Translations under genes and position numbers: made by a program
Shown: piece by piece, positions 42,024-50,427 of the stretch
Layout: the number at the start of each line of letters is the position of its first letter
Numbering within the stretch: position 1 is the first letter of the stretch
Notes under the pieces: model-generated
Database searches by the model: none
Seen by the model: the letters and a program-made list of their open reading frames with translations, nothing else
Told to the model about the DNA's origin: nothing
NCBI GenBank assembly: GCA_964614185.1
Contig: CAZTKJ010000002.1
Coordinates: forward strand, 1-64,000
Length of the DNA: 64,000 bases
Direction: 5' to 3'
From: Suilimivivens sp964614185
GTDB lineage: Bacteria; Bacillota; Clostridia; Lachnospirales; Lachnospiraceae

Positions 42024-42080
42024 ATCATACCATCCAGTTCTGCCAAGCAAAATCCATGTTCATTCTATCACATTATCCAT

Positions 42081-42118
42081 AAAAATAAAAGGGCAATTGC
42101 TTAAGCAACTGCCCTTTT
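42081..42118 (-). terminator. Terminator of rplS
   Basis: AAAAGGGCA and TGCCCTTTT flank a nearly perfect 32-bp palindrome around TTGCTTAAGCAA, with a T-rich tail (TTTTATTTTT) on the minus strand. It begins 13 bp after the rplS stop. Confidence 0.9.
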
Positions 42119-42131
42119 GTAAGAATCTGAA

Positions 42132-42479
42132 TTATTTAACAATTTCTTTAACCTTAGCTCTCTTACCTACACGTCCTCTTAAGTAGTACAGTTTAGCTCT
42201 TCTTACTTTACCTCTGCGAACCACTTCAATTTTTTCAACGTTAGGAGAATGCAACGGCCATGTTTTTTCAACGCCGACACCATTGGATGTTTTCCGTACT
42301 GTAAATGTTTCTCTTGCTCCTGTGCCCTGTCTCTTAAGTACAGTTCCTTCGAAAACCTGAATTCTTTCATGGTTTCCTTCTCTGATCTTACCATATACCT
42401 TAATGGTATCACCTACGTTAAAATTTGTAATCTCTGCCTTTAACTGGGCATCTTCAATGTTTTTGATAATATCGTTCAT
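42132..42479 (-). CDS. rplS: 50S ribosomal protein L19
   Basis: A 115-residue L19, at the 30S-50S interface. Typical stretches are FNVGDTIKVYGKIREGNHER, RIQVFEGTVLKRQG and the C-terminal LYYLRGRVGKRAKVKE. The start MNDII has AAGGAGG 5 bp before it; an open frame 22 codons longer runs into the leader. It has its own promoter and terminator, and so is monocistronic here instead of following trmD directly as in most bacteria. The leader has a stem that could be an L19 autoregulatory element. Confidence 0.97.
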   Translation of the reverse strand: MNDIIKNIEDAQLKAEITNFNVGDTIKVYGKIREGNHERIQVFEGTVLKRQGTGARETFTVRKTSNGVGVEKTWPLHSPNVEKIEVVRRGKVRRAKLYYLRGRVGKRAKVKEIVK

Positions 42480-42501
42480 ATCTGCCTCCTTGAATAAACT
42501 G

Positions 42502-42535
42502 GGTGTTCTTAATACATAAGTAACAGAGGACCACC
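42502..42535 (-). promoter_or_regulatory. Candidate L19 leader stem-loop in the rplS 5' UTR
   Basis: In the transcript GGTGGTC pairs with GAACACC (one G-A mismatch) around a 20-base loop, ending 22 bases before the start codon. Firmicute rplS mRNAs carry a known L19 leader; I cannot confirm its full consensus here. Confidence 0.35.
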
Positions 42536-42554
42536 TCATTTTCACAACGCTAAT

Positions 42555-42583
42555 AATTTACCATACTCCGGTCCAAAATGCAA
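42555..42583 (-). promoter_or_regulatory. SigA-type promoter of rplS
   Basis: On the minus strand TTGCAT (42578-42583), 17-bp spacer, TAAATT (42555-42560). It lies between the end of the giant repeat-protein gene and rplS, giving a leader of about 70 nucleotides. Confidence 0.65.
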
Positions 42584-42618
42584 GCTTTTTATTTATTTTC
42601 ATGGTTATCCATGTATTT

Positions 42619-45600
42619 CTATCTTACACATATCTTGTAAGTCACCTGAGTATCTTTTACATCACCGGCCTGATCAAGGTAACGGACAGCCAGTTTTACA
42701 GACCATGTCTTACCGTTTTGCATGATATTCTTTGTCTGCCCTGTTGTGGTAATACACCACACATTCTCATCCGGCTTACTTGGCAGAAGCTCTAAATCAT
42801 CCGTATAATTAACCAAGTTAACTTCTTCAATCTCAACTGCTTTTGTCCCCAGCAATGCTTCAATTTTCAATTCAATCTCATTGCCTGTTGTCCTATAAAG
42901 GGTATTAGCCATTTCTGAAGATATTTTTATCTTAGGCTTGCCCTGTTTTACTTTAAAGGACAATTCCTTACTTACCAATTCATATCCATGGTAATCTTCT
43001 GTCTGCACCCAGAAAGCTGCTTTTACTTTATACGTATGCTTTGTGGAATAAATTTCTCCTTCTCTGGCTCTAATATATAACTTGCCATCTTCAAAGTAAG
43101 ACTCAAACAAACTTCCATCCTTATCAGTTAACCAGCCATCTGTTACAGTTCCTGTAGCATTCGACAATTTAGGAGTAATCGCAATACTTGTTCCCTCACG
43201 ATCCAATACATCTATGGAATCTTTGGTAGATACGGAAATACATTTCTCCGGTTTCGTGTCCACCACTTTAATTGTCAGAACTGTTGCAGCCTTTATCACT
43301 ACTTCCGGGTTTTCCGAATCAGGACGAATTTCTACACAGACATTGTACTTGTAAGTACCTGTTTTCAATTCATTATCATTAAATCTCGCAACAATGCATC
43401 CCTGGTCATCCCAATACTGTAATACCAGATTGCTATTCACTTTCAGGGCATTGGTAGAAGCTTTGTCCTTACCTGTAAAATAAACTCTGACCTCTGCTTC
43501 TTCACTGTTGCCCAATATAGTACTGCAACCGCTTAAGGAAAGCTTAGTCTTAACCTGCTGATATGCATAGACATCTTCATTCTTATTTAAGGTAACAGTT
43601 GTCTGGGAAAGCTTCAGCTTGGGTGCTTTCGTATCTACCTTAACGCTATAAGTAACATCTATAGCACTGTTCCAGTTGTCCTTTTGAATTTTAAAGGGAA
43701 TCTTATCTGTACTGGAATAAATCTGTGTACCCTCTAACTGAATATCTAAGCATCCATCATCTCCCTCACTGATCACATAGTAGTTTTTGTTGGAACCTTT
43801 GATTCTTAAACCATCCGAAATTAATTCTTTATACTGTTTATCTTCTACATTCTTTACCCAAATATCCTCAAAGCTGACAGGTTCTCCTGTAACTTTATCA
43901 GTCAAAACAAGAGATGTTTTTCCATAACCTGCGCCAGGATACAGCGTATCTGATTTCTGGGATAGTACTATGACAGGCTTAGTATTTACCGTGCTGATGG
44001 TGAAAGATTTAGTATAAGTACCCTGATAACCCACCAAGGTATAGCTCAAAGTGCCCTTTTTCACCTTTCCTGTGGTATCTTCTTTAGGTTTCACTCTGTA
44101 CTCACCTTCAATATCATCAGAGGCTACAAGTTCATAATCACACTTATCATCCAGCCAGACATCTTCAATTTCGGCATCCTTTGCCGTAATACTGAACAGA
44201 CCATATCCTTCTTCATCTGTATAGAAGGTATTGACTTTCTTTGTCTGTTTCATCGTCACAGAGGGCAGTGTCTCTACTACAGATACCGTTACTGTAAGGA
44301 CTTTCTGTTCCCCATCCTTAAGAGGAACCGTAATTTTTACCTTATATTTCCCTTTCTTTATATCCGCATTTTCTTGCAATGAAAGGAGCAAAATGTTATC
44401 TTCAAAACCTTCTTCATCTATTCCATAAGAAAGGTCAAATATCTCTCTATACTTCTCTTCAATCTCTACCTCTTCTATTGCGGGATATCCTTTTTCACAT
44501 TGAATTCGAATTTCTGCCAATGCATTTTCCTGCTTTTTATTCAATGTTACTGTCGGTGTCAGAAGCTTTGGCGTTGCATCTACAAAGGTAAACCGCAGTG
44601 TGCAGCTGCTCTTTTTTTCATCAGCAGCTGTAATAACAACCGGCACTATACCATAGCCTTTTCTTTCATAAGGCACTGTCGTAACAACATTTTCATCACC
44701 TGTAACTACGCTGATTTTACCAGTTTTTAGTATAGCTGCATCCTTACTGGTTACAGTCAGTTTGCTATACTGTTCCTTTGGAATCGTAATAATAAGTTGG
44801 CCCTTTCCTGTACTCTCATCATACTGGTTGGTAAAGATGCCATCTTCTTCATCTATCTCAGAAATGTCCATAACGGAATCAGGAAACTCTACAACAGGTT
44901 TTTCCGTAACAGTCAGGCTGTGACTTGCCGCAAATACTTTTTTCTTTTTAGCATCTTGGATGGTTGCAGTAAATGTCTTTTTCCCTTTAGCCGTCTTATC
45001 ATCTACCGTAAATTGCCATTTAGCCGAATTATCTGCAACCGCAGCTCCTAAGTTTTTAGGGTTAGAACTCCATACTGTCTTATATCCTGCCTTTTCCCAT
45101 TTTGTGGAAAGAGCCTGCCATTCCGCAGCGCAACTTGGAACCTCTGATGCAAATTGAAGTTTCCAAATATAGGTAATGGTCTTTTCCCCACCGCTCTTTT
45201 CTATAAAAAGCTCAGGTTCTATTGTCATTTCCGTATTATTTTCATTTTTTTCAACCTGATAAATCTGAATACCAGTAATGGTGATCATCCGCACCCAGAG
45301 ATTATAGGTTTCCTTCCTTCCTGACACATCCGTATAAACAGCAGGAAAAGCGCTGCCCTCCATACCACTGAAAGCAGATAAAGATGTACTGCCATTTACC
45401 CATTCCCAGCCATTGGGAAGCTCTACTGCGGAAAGAGTAGTATCAAAGTTTGTAATTGCATACAGTTCTCCGCTTGCATCCGGCATGTTCTCTATAATAT
45501 GAGGGGCACGGACTGTCACTGGGCAGCTTGTGGTAATTGCTGGTCCGTTGTCATTTTTATTATCTCCTATATAAGTAGCTGTAACAACCGCGGTTCCCGG

Positions 45601-48468
45601 TCCAACTGCCTGGATGCCCTTAAATCTGCCATGCTCATCTACAATAATTTTAACAACTTTAGAATCACTGGATTCCCATTTTATCTCTCCTGGATTTGAT
45701 ATGTCGCATCCTGCCTCAGCCGGATAAACTTTCAAATCTAATCCTGCTGTGCATTCCACATAACTTCCCGTATTATCTGCTGCATATTCCAAATCCATGG
45801 TAAGTTCTTTCTTATTCATGACAATGGAAGTAATCCACTTTTCGGTAGGAATAAGGTAAAGCCTCATGCAACTGTTTTTGCCTACTTTATAAGAAAGTAA
45901 TGCATAACCTTCTCCTTTATCCAAAACAGACAACTTTCCGTCTGCAACAGAAAGTACCTCTGCTGTCAGAGAACTCCATATAATATTAGAAGCATTTTCC
46001 GGGATCTGCAGTCTTTCAGAAAGTTCAGCAAAACTTAAACTTTCCCCTACATTGAAACAATCTGTTTCATAAACAGGCAGGATGATATACTTTGTTTTAG
46101 CAGTCCACTTAGGCACATCACAGATGCTCAACCACATACCATTATCATCTGCTGCATAAGATGCATATAAATCCGTAAGAGCTGTAGTTCCTTTCAATGC
46201 AGCAAGGGGCGCATCCCCACTTCCCCTTCCCGGTTCCCCAAGAGCCGCTTTCATCTGATCTGCCAAAACTATATCTTCTGCCATGTAAAACTGCACTTCT
46301 ACATTGCCTGAAGGGTAGGTATTTGCTGCATTTAACTGGAATGTAGCGCCATAATCTTCTACCGTTGTCAATGTAACATTACCATTGATATCTTTTGTAA
46401 TTCCCTGCTTGCAGTTATTAAAATTCCAGTTCAGATCATTCTGTCCGGCTTCTTCACAGCGGCAAAAAGTAAAAGTCAGACCGCTGTCTTCACACTCTCT
46501 CAGAATAGAAGACGCCAAATTGAAATAATCTTTTTTGATAAGATTATTGGTACTGTATTTTTCTTCCAGAGTAATATGGTCAAATAACTCTCCTTTGTCT
46601 TTATACCAGTTAATAATAGAAGTCAGGTCTTCCATCGTGAATTTATCTTTTTCTAATGCCATGGAGGAAATATGAAGGTCTTTTCTGCCATTTTCCTCCC
46701 ATACATCGCCGCGGTAGGTATAGTCTGCTATGGTGTAAGTAACGTTCTCTTCCAGTTTCTCTACTCCCCAAATATTAAACTGAGCAGGCACACTTCCACC
46801 ATTTCCTATTGTCCAATATACATATACGTCTTCTACCGGAGTTTCACTATTTTCCTTAAATAAAGAAAGCTGCGCATAATCTCCGAATATATTTTTCCAT
46901 ACTTCATTTTCACTTTTATAAAATGCCTGGGCTGTCATTCCTATCAATTCAGCAGAAAAGTCGGAAATATTGGTCATACGAATAGTTCCTGTGTTCTCGC
47001 CCGCAATCAAGGTAATAACAGGTGCAGCATCTTCTTTTAATTCTGATGGATTTTGAAAATGCCATATAGTACTATATAAATTTTCATTTGGCTGACAATA
47101 ATAACTTATTTCACCCCCATCTTTCAAATAAGGAATTGCCGCATTATAAATATCGGTTCTGATTTCCCAACCTTCATAACCAGAAAGGATACAAATATCG
47201 ATATAGTCATAGCTTTTACCTTGATGATATTTCTCCAGTACAGTCTTTACCTCTCCTTCTTTACACGTGTAAATTCCATCTTGTAGTCTGATATATAAAT
47301 ATGTCTTGCCATTATATGTACGCTCATTATAGGCCCTTAGCGGTTGTTTATCAATTAAATATTTTCCTTCTGATAATGTGTTTGCACCAAAAACACTTAA
47401 ACACATTCCTTCTGTAAATTCCGGTTCATATCTCTGTAGGTTTACAGATACAGATGGTATTTTGTCTTTACCAGAATAGAGAAATAAACCTTCTGTATCT
47501 TCACCAAATTTACTATTGATTTTTTCAATCAATTCACTTCCTTGCGCCACAGGAACCCGAATTGTAACATAATTAGCACAATTTGAATATGCACCCTTTG
47601 TCAAATTTAAATAAAATTCAGAGCTCTCTTCTGTAATTGAAACATTACCATCCAAATTGCCTGATATTGTATAAGGTTTATTAAATTCAAATTCTATAAT
47701 ACGTAAACCTGAAGCATTTATAAATTCATATTCAATCTCGGGAGCCACGTAATCCGTGTCATCTAAATAAGGAATACATGCATTATACAGATTTTTATTA
47801 ATTTGCCTGTCATCTGTATCTCTTAACTCTAAATTAATCGTTGGATACTTTTTCCCTTTAGATTGAAGTATTGATTCCAAAATTTCCAAAGTAAGTCCTT
47901 TATCTTCCGGCAACCATGATTCATGAATTACCAATACCTGATATTCATGCTCTACATTATCTTCTGAAGATATTATTGCATATACTGTTTCTTCTGCAAT
48001 ATTGCTATAATCTTCTGCCCCATCCAGGGCCATATTCTCAAGTACTATATCTAATTCGACCCCTCCTTCCTCTTCGGAATTTTGGAGGTCATCTTCTAGT
48101 ATTTCTTCAGTCTCTGAATCTGTTGATTCACCTTCTGAGTCCTGATTCTCATTATTTTCATTATGATCTGTTCCGTCAGAATCATCTTCCGGACCTTTAG
48201 TCACATCATCCTTTGATTCTTCCTTGCTCTCTTCATCCCCGGCATTAGTATCTTCCTTTTTCTCGTCTTGTCCTGACGTATCTTCCGTCACATTTCCTGA
48301 TGTAGTATCTTCATTCAGGCTAATGTCACTGCTTAAAACTGCATCTCCCGGTACTTCCGCTGCATAACCTATAAAGCCCATACCTGTAAACAGGGATAAG
48401 CTCATTACAATTGCCAAAAAACCGGCTACTAAACGCTTTCTAAAACTATACTGATTTTTTCTTTTCAT
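42619..48468 (-). CDS. Giant secreted multi-repeat protein, 1949 residues
   Basis: A Sec signal peptide (basic KRLVAG, hydrophobic core, cleavage near Ala36) is followed by an acidic low-complexity linker of about 90 residues rich in Asp/Glu/Ser (about 45-137). Residues about 170-800 hold three related units of about 210 residues, starting near 180, 389 and 599. Each has a strand like VLVIHESWL/YLYIRLQDGI/DLHISSMALE, a helix with Leu-x2-Ile, the motif IYNAAIPYL or its variants, and a Trp/Phe-Asn ending. Then a Big2-like Ig domain (about 900-1010) and from about 1190 a row of Ig-like sandwiches separated by TKP-type linkers near 1299, 1399, 1498, 1609, 1738 and 1844. No LPxTG, choline-binding or SLH motif is visible at the C-terminus. 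It is probably exported, adhesive or structural. A hairpin array precedes it. Confidence 0.8.
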   Translation of the reverse strand: MKRKNQYSFRKRLVAGFLAIVMSLSLFTGMGFIGYAAEVPGDAVLSSDISLNEDTTSGNVTEDTSGQDEKKEDTNAGDEESKEESKDDVTKGPEDDSDGTDHNENNENQDSEGESTDSETEEILEDDLQNSEEEGGVELDIVLENMALDGAEDYSNIAEETVYAIISSEDNVEHEYQVLVIHESWLPEDKGLTLEILESILQSKGKKYPTINLELRDTDDRQINKNLYNACIPYLDDTDYVAPEIEYEFINASGLRIIEFEFNKPYTISGNLDGNVSITEESSEFYLNLTKGAYSNCANYVTIRVPVAQGSELIEKINSKFGEDTEGLFLYSGKDKIPSVSVNLQRYEPEFTEGMCLSVFGANTLSEGKYLIDKQPLRAYNERTYNGKTYLYIRLQDGIYTCKEGEVKTVLEKYHQGKSYDYIDICILSGYEGWEIRTDIYNAAIPYLKDGGEISYYCQPNENLYSTIWHFQNPSELKEDAAPVITLIAGENTGTIRMTNISDFSAELIGMTAQAFYKSENEVWKNIFGDYAQLSLFKENSETPVEDVYVYWTIGNGGSVPAQFNIWGVEKLEENVTYTIADYTYRGDVWEENGRKDLHISSMALEKDKFTMEDLTSIINWYKDKGELFDHITLEEKYSTNNLIKKDYFNLASSILRECEDSGLTFTFCRCEEAGQNDLNWNFNNCKQGITKDINGNVTLTTVEDYGATFQLNAANTYPSGNVEVQFYMAEDIVLADQMKAALGEPGRGSGDAPLAALKGTTALTDLYASYAADDNGMWLSICDVPKWTAKTKYIILPVYETDCFNVGESLSFAELSERLQIPENASNIIWSSLTAEVLSVADGKLSVLDKGEGYALLSYKVGKNSCMRLYLIPTEKWITSIVMNKKELTMDLEYAADNTGSYVECTAGLDLKVYPAEAGCDISNPGEIKWESSDSKVVKIIVDEHGRFKGIQAVGPGTAVVTATYIGDNKNDNGPAITTSCPVTVRAPHIIENMPDASGELYAITNFDTTLSAVELPNGWEWVNGSTSLSAFSGMEGSAFPAVYTDVSGRKETYNLWVRMITITGIQIYQVEKNENNTEMTIEPELFIEKSGGEKTITYIWKLQFASEVPSCAAEWQALSTKWEKAGYKTVWSSNPKNLGAAVADNSAKWQFTVDDKTAKGKKTFTATIQDAKKKKVFAASHSLTVTEKPVVEFPDSVMDISEIDEEDGIFTNQYDESTGKGQLIITIPKEQYSKLTVTSKDAAILKTGKISVVTGDENVVTTVPYERKGYGIVPVVITAADEKKSSCTLRFTFVDATPKLLTPTVTLNKKQENALAEIRIQCEKGYPAIEEVEIEEKYREIFDLSYGIDEEGFEDNILLLSLQENADIKKGKYKVKITVPLKDGEQKVLTVTVSVVETLPSVTMKQTKKVNTFYTDEEGYGLFSITAKDAEIEDVWLDDKCDYELVASDDIEGEYRVKPKEDTTGKVKKGTLSYTLVGYQGTYTKSFTISTVNTKPVIVLSQKSDTLYPGAGYGKTSLVLTDKVTGEPVSFEDIWVKNVEDKQYKELISDGLRIKGSNKNYYVISEGDDGCLDIQLEGTQIYSSTDKIPFKIQKDNWNSAIDVTYSVKVDTKAPKLKLSQTTVTLNKNEDVYAYQQVKTKLSLSGCSTILGNSEEAEVRVYFTGKDKASTNALKVNSNLVLQYWDDQGCIVARFNDNELKTGTYKYNVCVEIRPDSENPEVVIKAATVLTIKVVDTKPEKCISVSTKDSIDVLDREGTSIAITPKLSNATGTVTDGWLTDKDGSLFESYFEDGKLYIRAREGEIYSTKHTYKVKAAFWVQTEDYHGYELVSKELSFKVKQGKPKIKISSEMANTLYRTTGNEIELKIEALLGTKAVEIEEVNLVNYTDDLELLPSKPDENVWCITTTGQTKNIMQNGKTWSVKLAVRYLDQAGDVKDTQVTYKICVR

Positions 48469-48504
48469 ATGTTGCCTCCATTAAGCATATCAGGTTTAAC
48501 TCGC

Positions 48505-48530
48505 AAAAAGAATCCTGCTTACAGGATTCT
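48505..48530 (-). terminator. Terminator-like hairpin in the 5' region of the giant repeat-protein gene
   Basis: On the minus strand AGAATCCTG pairs exactly with CAGGATTCT over a 4-base loop, followed by TTTT. It lies 37 bases before the start codon, so it would act as an attenuator if transcription starts upstream, or it is simply part of the repeat array. Confidence 0.6.
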
Positions 48531-48543
48531 CCGCCTGGAGCTG

Positions 48544-48654
48544 GTCGCTTCAGCGACAGATTTCCACACTGTCGCAGTGCAATAAATGCTTTTTGTTCAC
48601 CAAGTTTTAACTCGCAAATTCGCGCTGCAGCGCTTTTGTCCGATTTCATCGGAC
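48544..48654. repeat. Cluster of short perfect hairpins with TTC-type loops
   Basis: Four perfect hairpins in 110 bp: GTCGC-TTCA-GCGAC (48544-48557), CACTG-TCG-CAGTG (48567-48579), GCGCTGCAGCGC (48622-48633) and GTCCGAT-TTC-ATCGGAC (48638-48654). A direct repeat TTAACTCGCAAA occurs at about 48496 and 48607. No gene is supported in 48469-48728; a 67-codon open frame here is made of these repeats. Confidence 0.7.
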
Positions 48655-48669
48655 ATTTGCTCGTTAATG

Positions 48670-48720
48670 CCGCAATAAAAACAAATGCCTGCTTCGCAGT
48701 CGCTTGTTTTTATTATGCGG
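48670..48720. repeat. Long inverted repeat after trmD
   Basis: CCGCAATAAAAACAA pairs with TTGTTTTTATTATGCGG (one inserted base pair difference), with an inner CTGC-TTC-GCAG. It begins 9 bp after the trmD stop on the minus strand and could end that transcript. It shares AACAAATGCC and CGCTTGTTTT with the repeat at 31081-31140. Confidence 0.72.
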
Positions 48721-48728
48721 CTATTATA

Positions 48729-49559
48729 TCATACATCGTTTTCTGTATCTATATTTATGGGATTTTTATAACCCTTTATTTTCTTTTTTCTGGCTTCTCT
48801 TTTTGCCTTCTTTATAAAATATTCCTGATGATCTGCCACCCACTTTTCATAAAGGTCAGGACGGATCTCTTTTGTCTTTTCCAGTGATTTTTCAAGCCGC
48901 CATTCCTCAACTTTAGCATGGTCTCCTGATAAGAGCACTTCGGGAACTTTTTTCCCCTGCCAGCTATCCGGTCTGGAATACTGGGGATACTCCAAAAGAT
49001 AATCGCTAAAACTTTCTGTTTCTCCTGAATCCCGGTTTCCTAAAACTCCCGGAACCATCCGTGCAATGGCATCAATCATGACCATGGCGGGAAGTTCCCC
49101 TCCGGTTAGTACATAATCCCCTATAGAAATAAAGTCTGTAACGATTTCTTCTAAAACTCTTTCATCAATTCCTTCATAATGACCGCATAGGAAAATCAAA
49201 TCTTCCTCCTTTGCAAGCTCCCTGGCCATATTCTGATCAAAGGTGCTCCCTCCCGGTGTCAGATAAATAACTCTTGTCTTTGGAGTAGGGAAATCGGAAG
49301 ATGTCTCTGCTCTTTTTCTGTCTGCAATGGAATTTTCCACAGCAAGAAATGCATCATAAACAGGCTGTGCCTGCATTAACATCCCTGCACCGCCTCCATA
49401 AGGATAGTCATCTACTTTTTTATGCTTATTTTTCGTATAGTCCCTGATATTCACTGCTTCAATTGCAAGTGTCCCAGCCTCTATGGCTCTGCCTAAAATA
49501 CTGGTACTTACACCCTGCAGGATCATATCGGGAAATAAAGTAAGTACATGAAAGTTCAT
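48729..49559 (-). CDS. trmD: tRNA (guanine37-N1)-methyltransferase
   Basis: A 276-residue TrmD methylating G37 of tRNAs with purine-G at position 36, preventing frameshifts. The trefoil-knot AdoMet site is in VIYLTPGGSTFDQ, LIFLCGHYEGIDERV and SIGDYVLTGGELPAMVMIDA. The start MNFHV has GGAGG 5 bp before it; a frame four codons longer includes the ribosome site. The C-terminus is a lysine-rich tail of about 30 residues beyond the usual 240-250. rplS, normally next, has been displaced by the giant repeat-protein gene. Confidence 0.97.
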   Translation of the reverse strand: MNFHVLTLFPDMILQGVSTSILGRAIEAGTLAIEAVNIRDYTKNKHKKVDDYPYGGGAGMLMQAQPVYDAFLAVENSIADRKRAETSSDFPTPKTRVIYLTPGGSTFDQNMARELAKEEDLIFLCGHYEGIDERVLEEIVTDFISIGDYVLTGGELPAMVMIDAIARMVPGVLGNRDSGETESFSDYLLEYPQYSRPDSWQGKKVPEVLLSGDHAKVEEWRLEKSLEKTKEIRPDLYEKWVADHQEYFIKKAKREARKKKIKGYKNPINIDTENDV

Positions 49560-49585
49560 GTTTACCTCCATGTCATGGCAAACCT

Positions 49586-50095
49586 CTAATTTAGTAATCC
49601 GTCAAGTAAATGTACCTTCATCTTATTACTGTCTAAATCCACAGACAAGATACAATCCTTTATAGCCGGTATCAAAACCTCGTTTCCTTCTTTACTCTGC
49701 ACTATATATACATCATTGGCGCCTGTCTCAAGCACATCCTTTAAGATACCCTGAAAAGAGCCGTCTTCATTTTCCACAAAAATACCTATCAGATCAGCAA
49801 TAAAATACTCATCTTTTTCTAATGTAACTGCATTTTCTCTTGTTACAAAAAGACTTTTTCCCTTATATTTTTCAATATCATTGATATTGTCATATCCTTT
49901 AAATTTTGCAATAACAAACTGTTTAAAAAACTTGACGCCTTCTACCTGCATGAGAATCTGCTCTTTGCCGTCATCAAGTATCACTTCTTTTAATTTTTTA
50001 AACCGGCCTGCATCATCTGTTGTGGGAAATATTTTTACCTCTCCCCGTATCCCATGGGTTGAAGAAATAATGCCTACCTGTAATAATTCTTCCAT
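49586..50095 (-). CDS. rimM: Ribosome maturation factor RimM
   Basis: A 169-residue RimM with an N-terminal beta-barrel (LLQVGIISSTHGIRGEVKIF) and a C-terminal PRC-barrel (YFIADLIGIFVENEDGS, VLIPAIKDCILSVDL). It binds S19 and aids 30S maturation. Two ATGs are adjacent; the second was chosen because AGAGG is 6 bp from it and only 3 bp from the first. It follows khpA, separated by a long hairpin, and precedes trmD. Confidence 0.96.
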   Translation of the reverse strand: MEELLQVGIISSTHGIRGEVKIFPTTDDAGRFKKLKEVILDDGKEQILMQVEGVKFFKQFVIAKFKGYDNINDIEKYKGKSLFVTRENAVTLEKDEYFIADLIGIFVENEDGSFQGILKDVLETGANDVYIVQSKEGNEVLIPAIKDCILSVDLDSNKMKVHLLDGLLN

Positions 50096-50114
50096 CATTA
50101 ACCTCTTAACTTTT

Positions 50115-50162
50115 AAAGGATGTTCCCAACAGGAACTTTTTGTTCCTTTGAGAACATCCTTT
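50115..50162. repeat. Two-part hairpin between khpA and rimM
   Basis: Outer stem AAAGGATGTTC/GAACATCCTTT is 11 bp and perfect. The inner stem AGGAAC/GTTCCT has a five-T loop. There is no T-run after the stem on the minus strand, so it is likely an RNA processing or stability element, or a partial terminator inside the operon. Confidence 0.72.
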
Positions 50163-50167
50163 TGTGA

Positions 50168-50395
50168 TCAGACAATCTCTACGTCTACTTTCTTGTTTTC
50201 CTTAGATGATGCTGCTTTTACTACGGAACGGATTGCTTTGGCAATTCTTCCCTGTTTTCCGATTACCTTACCCATATCAGATTCAGCAACATGAAGTTCA
50301 ATGGTAATATGTTTACCTTCTTCCTTCTGGGTTACGAGAACCTCATCCGGCTGTTCAACAAGTGCTTTTGCAATTACTTCAACTAATTCCTTCAT
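50168..50395 (-). CDS. khpA: KH-domain RNA-binding protein KhpA (YlqC)
   Basis: A 75-residue KH protein. The GxxG loop is in VIGKQGRIAKAIRSVV. KhpA pairs with KhpB in Firmicutes to bind many RNAs and affects cell division and envelope growth. The start ATG follows GGAGG 6 bp upstream. It sits between rpsP and rimM, the standard Firmicute order. Confidence 0.95.
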   Translation of the reverse strand: MKELVEVIAKALVEQPDEVLVTQKEEGKHITIELHVAESDMGKVIGKQGRIAKAIRSVVKAASSKENKKVDVEIV

Positions 50396-50427
50396 AGTCC
50401 ACCTCCAAAAGGGCTGTCAACAGATTC

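Noticed and set aside
42594..42612. Small palindrome CATGG-ATAA-CCATG after the giant gene as its terminator
   Set aside because: Stem of 5 bp only and no T-run on the minus strand; too weak to call.
48446..48649. A 67-codon minus-strand frame between the giant gene and trmD
   Set aside because: It overlaps the start of the giant gene and is built from the hairpin repeats; no ribosome site or promoter, composition is that of repeat DNA.
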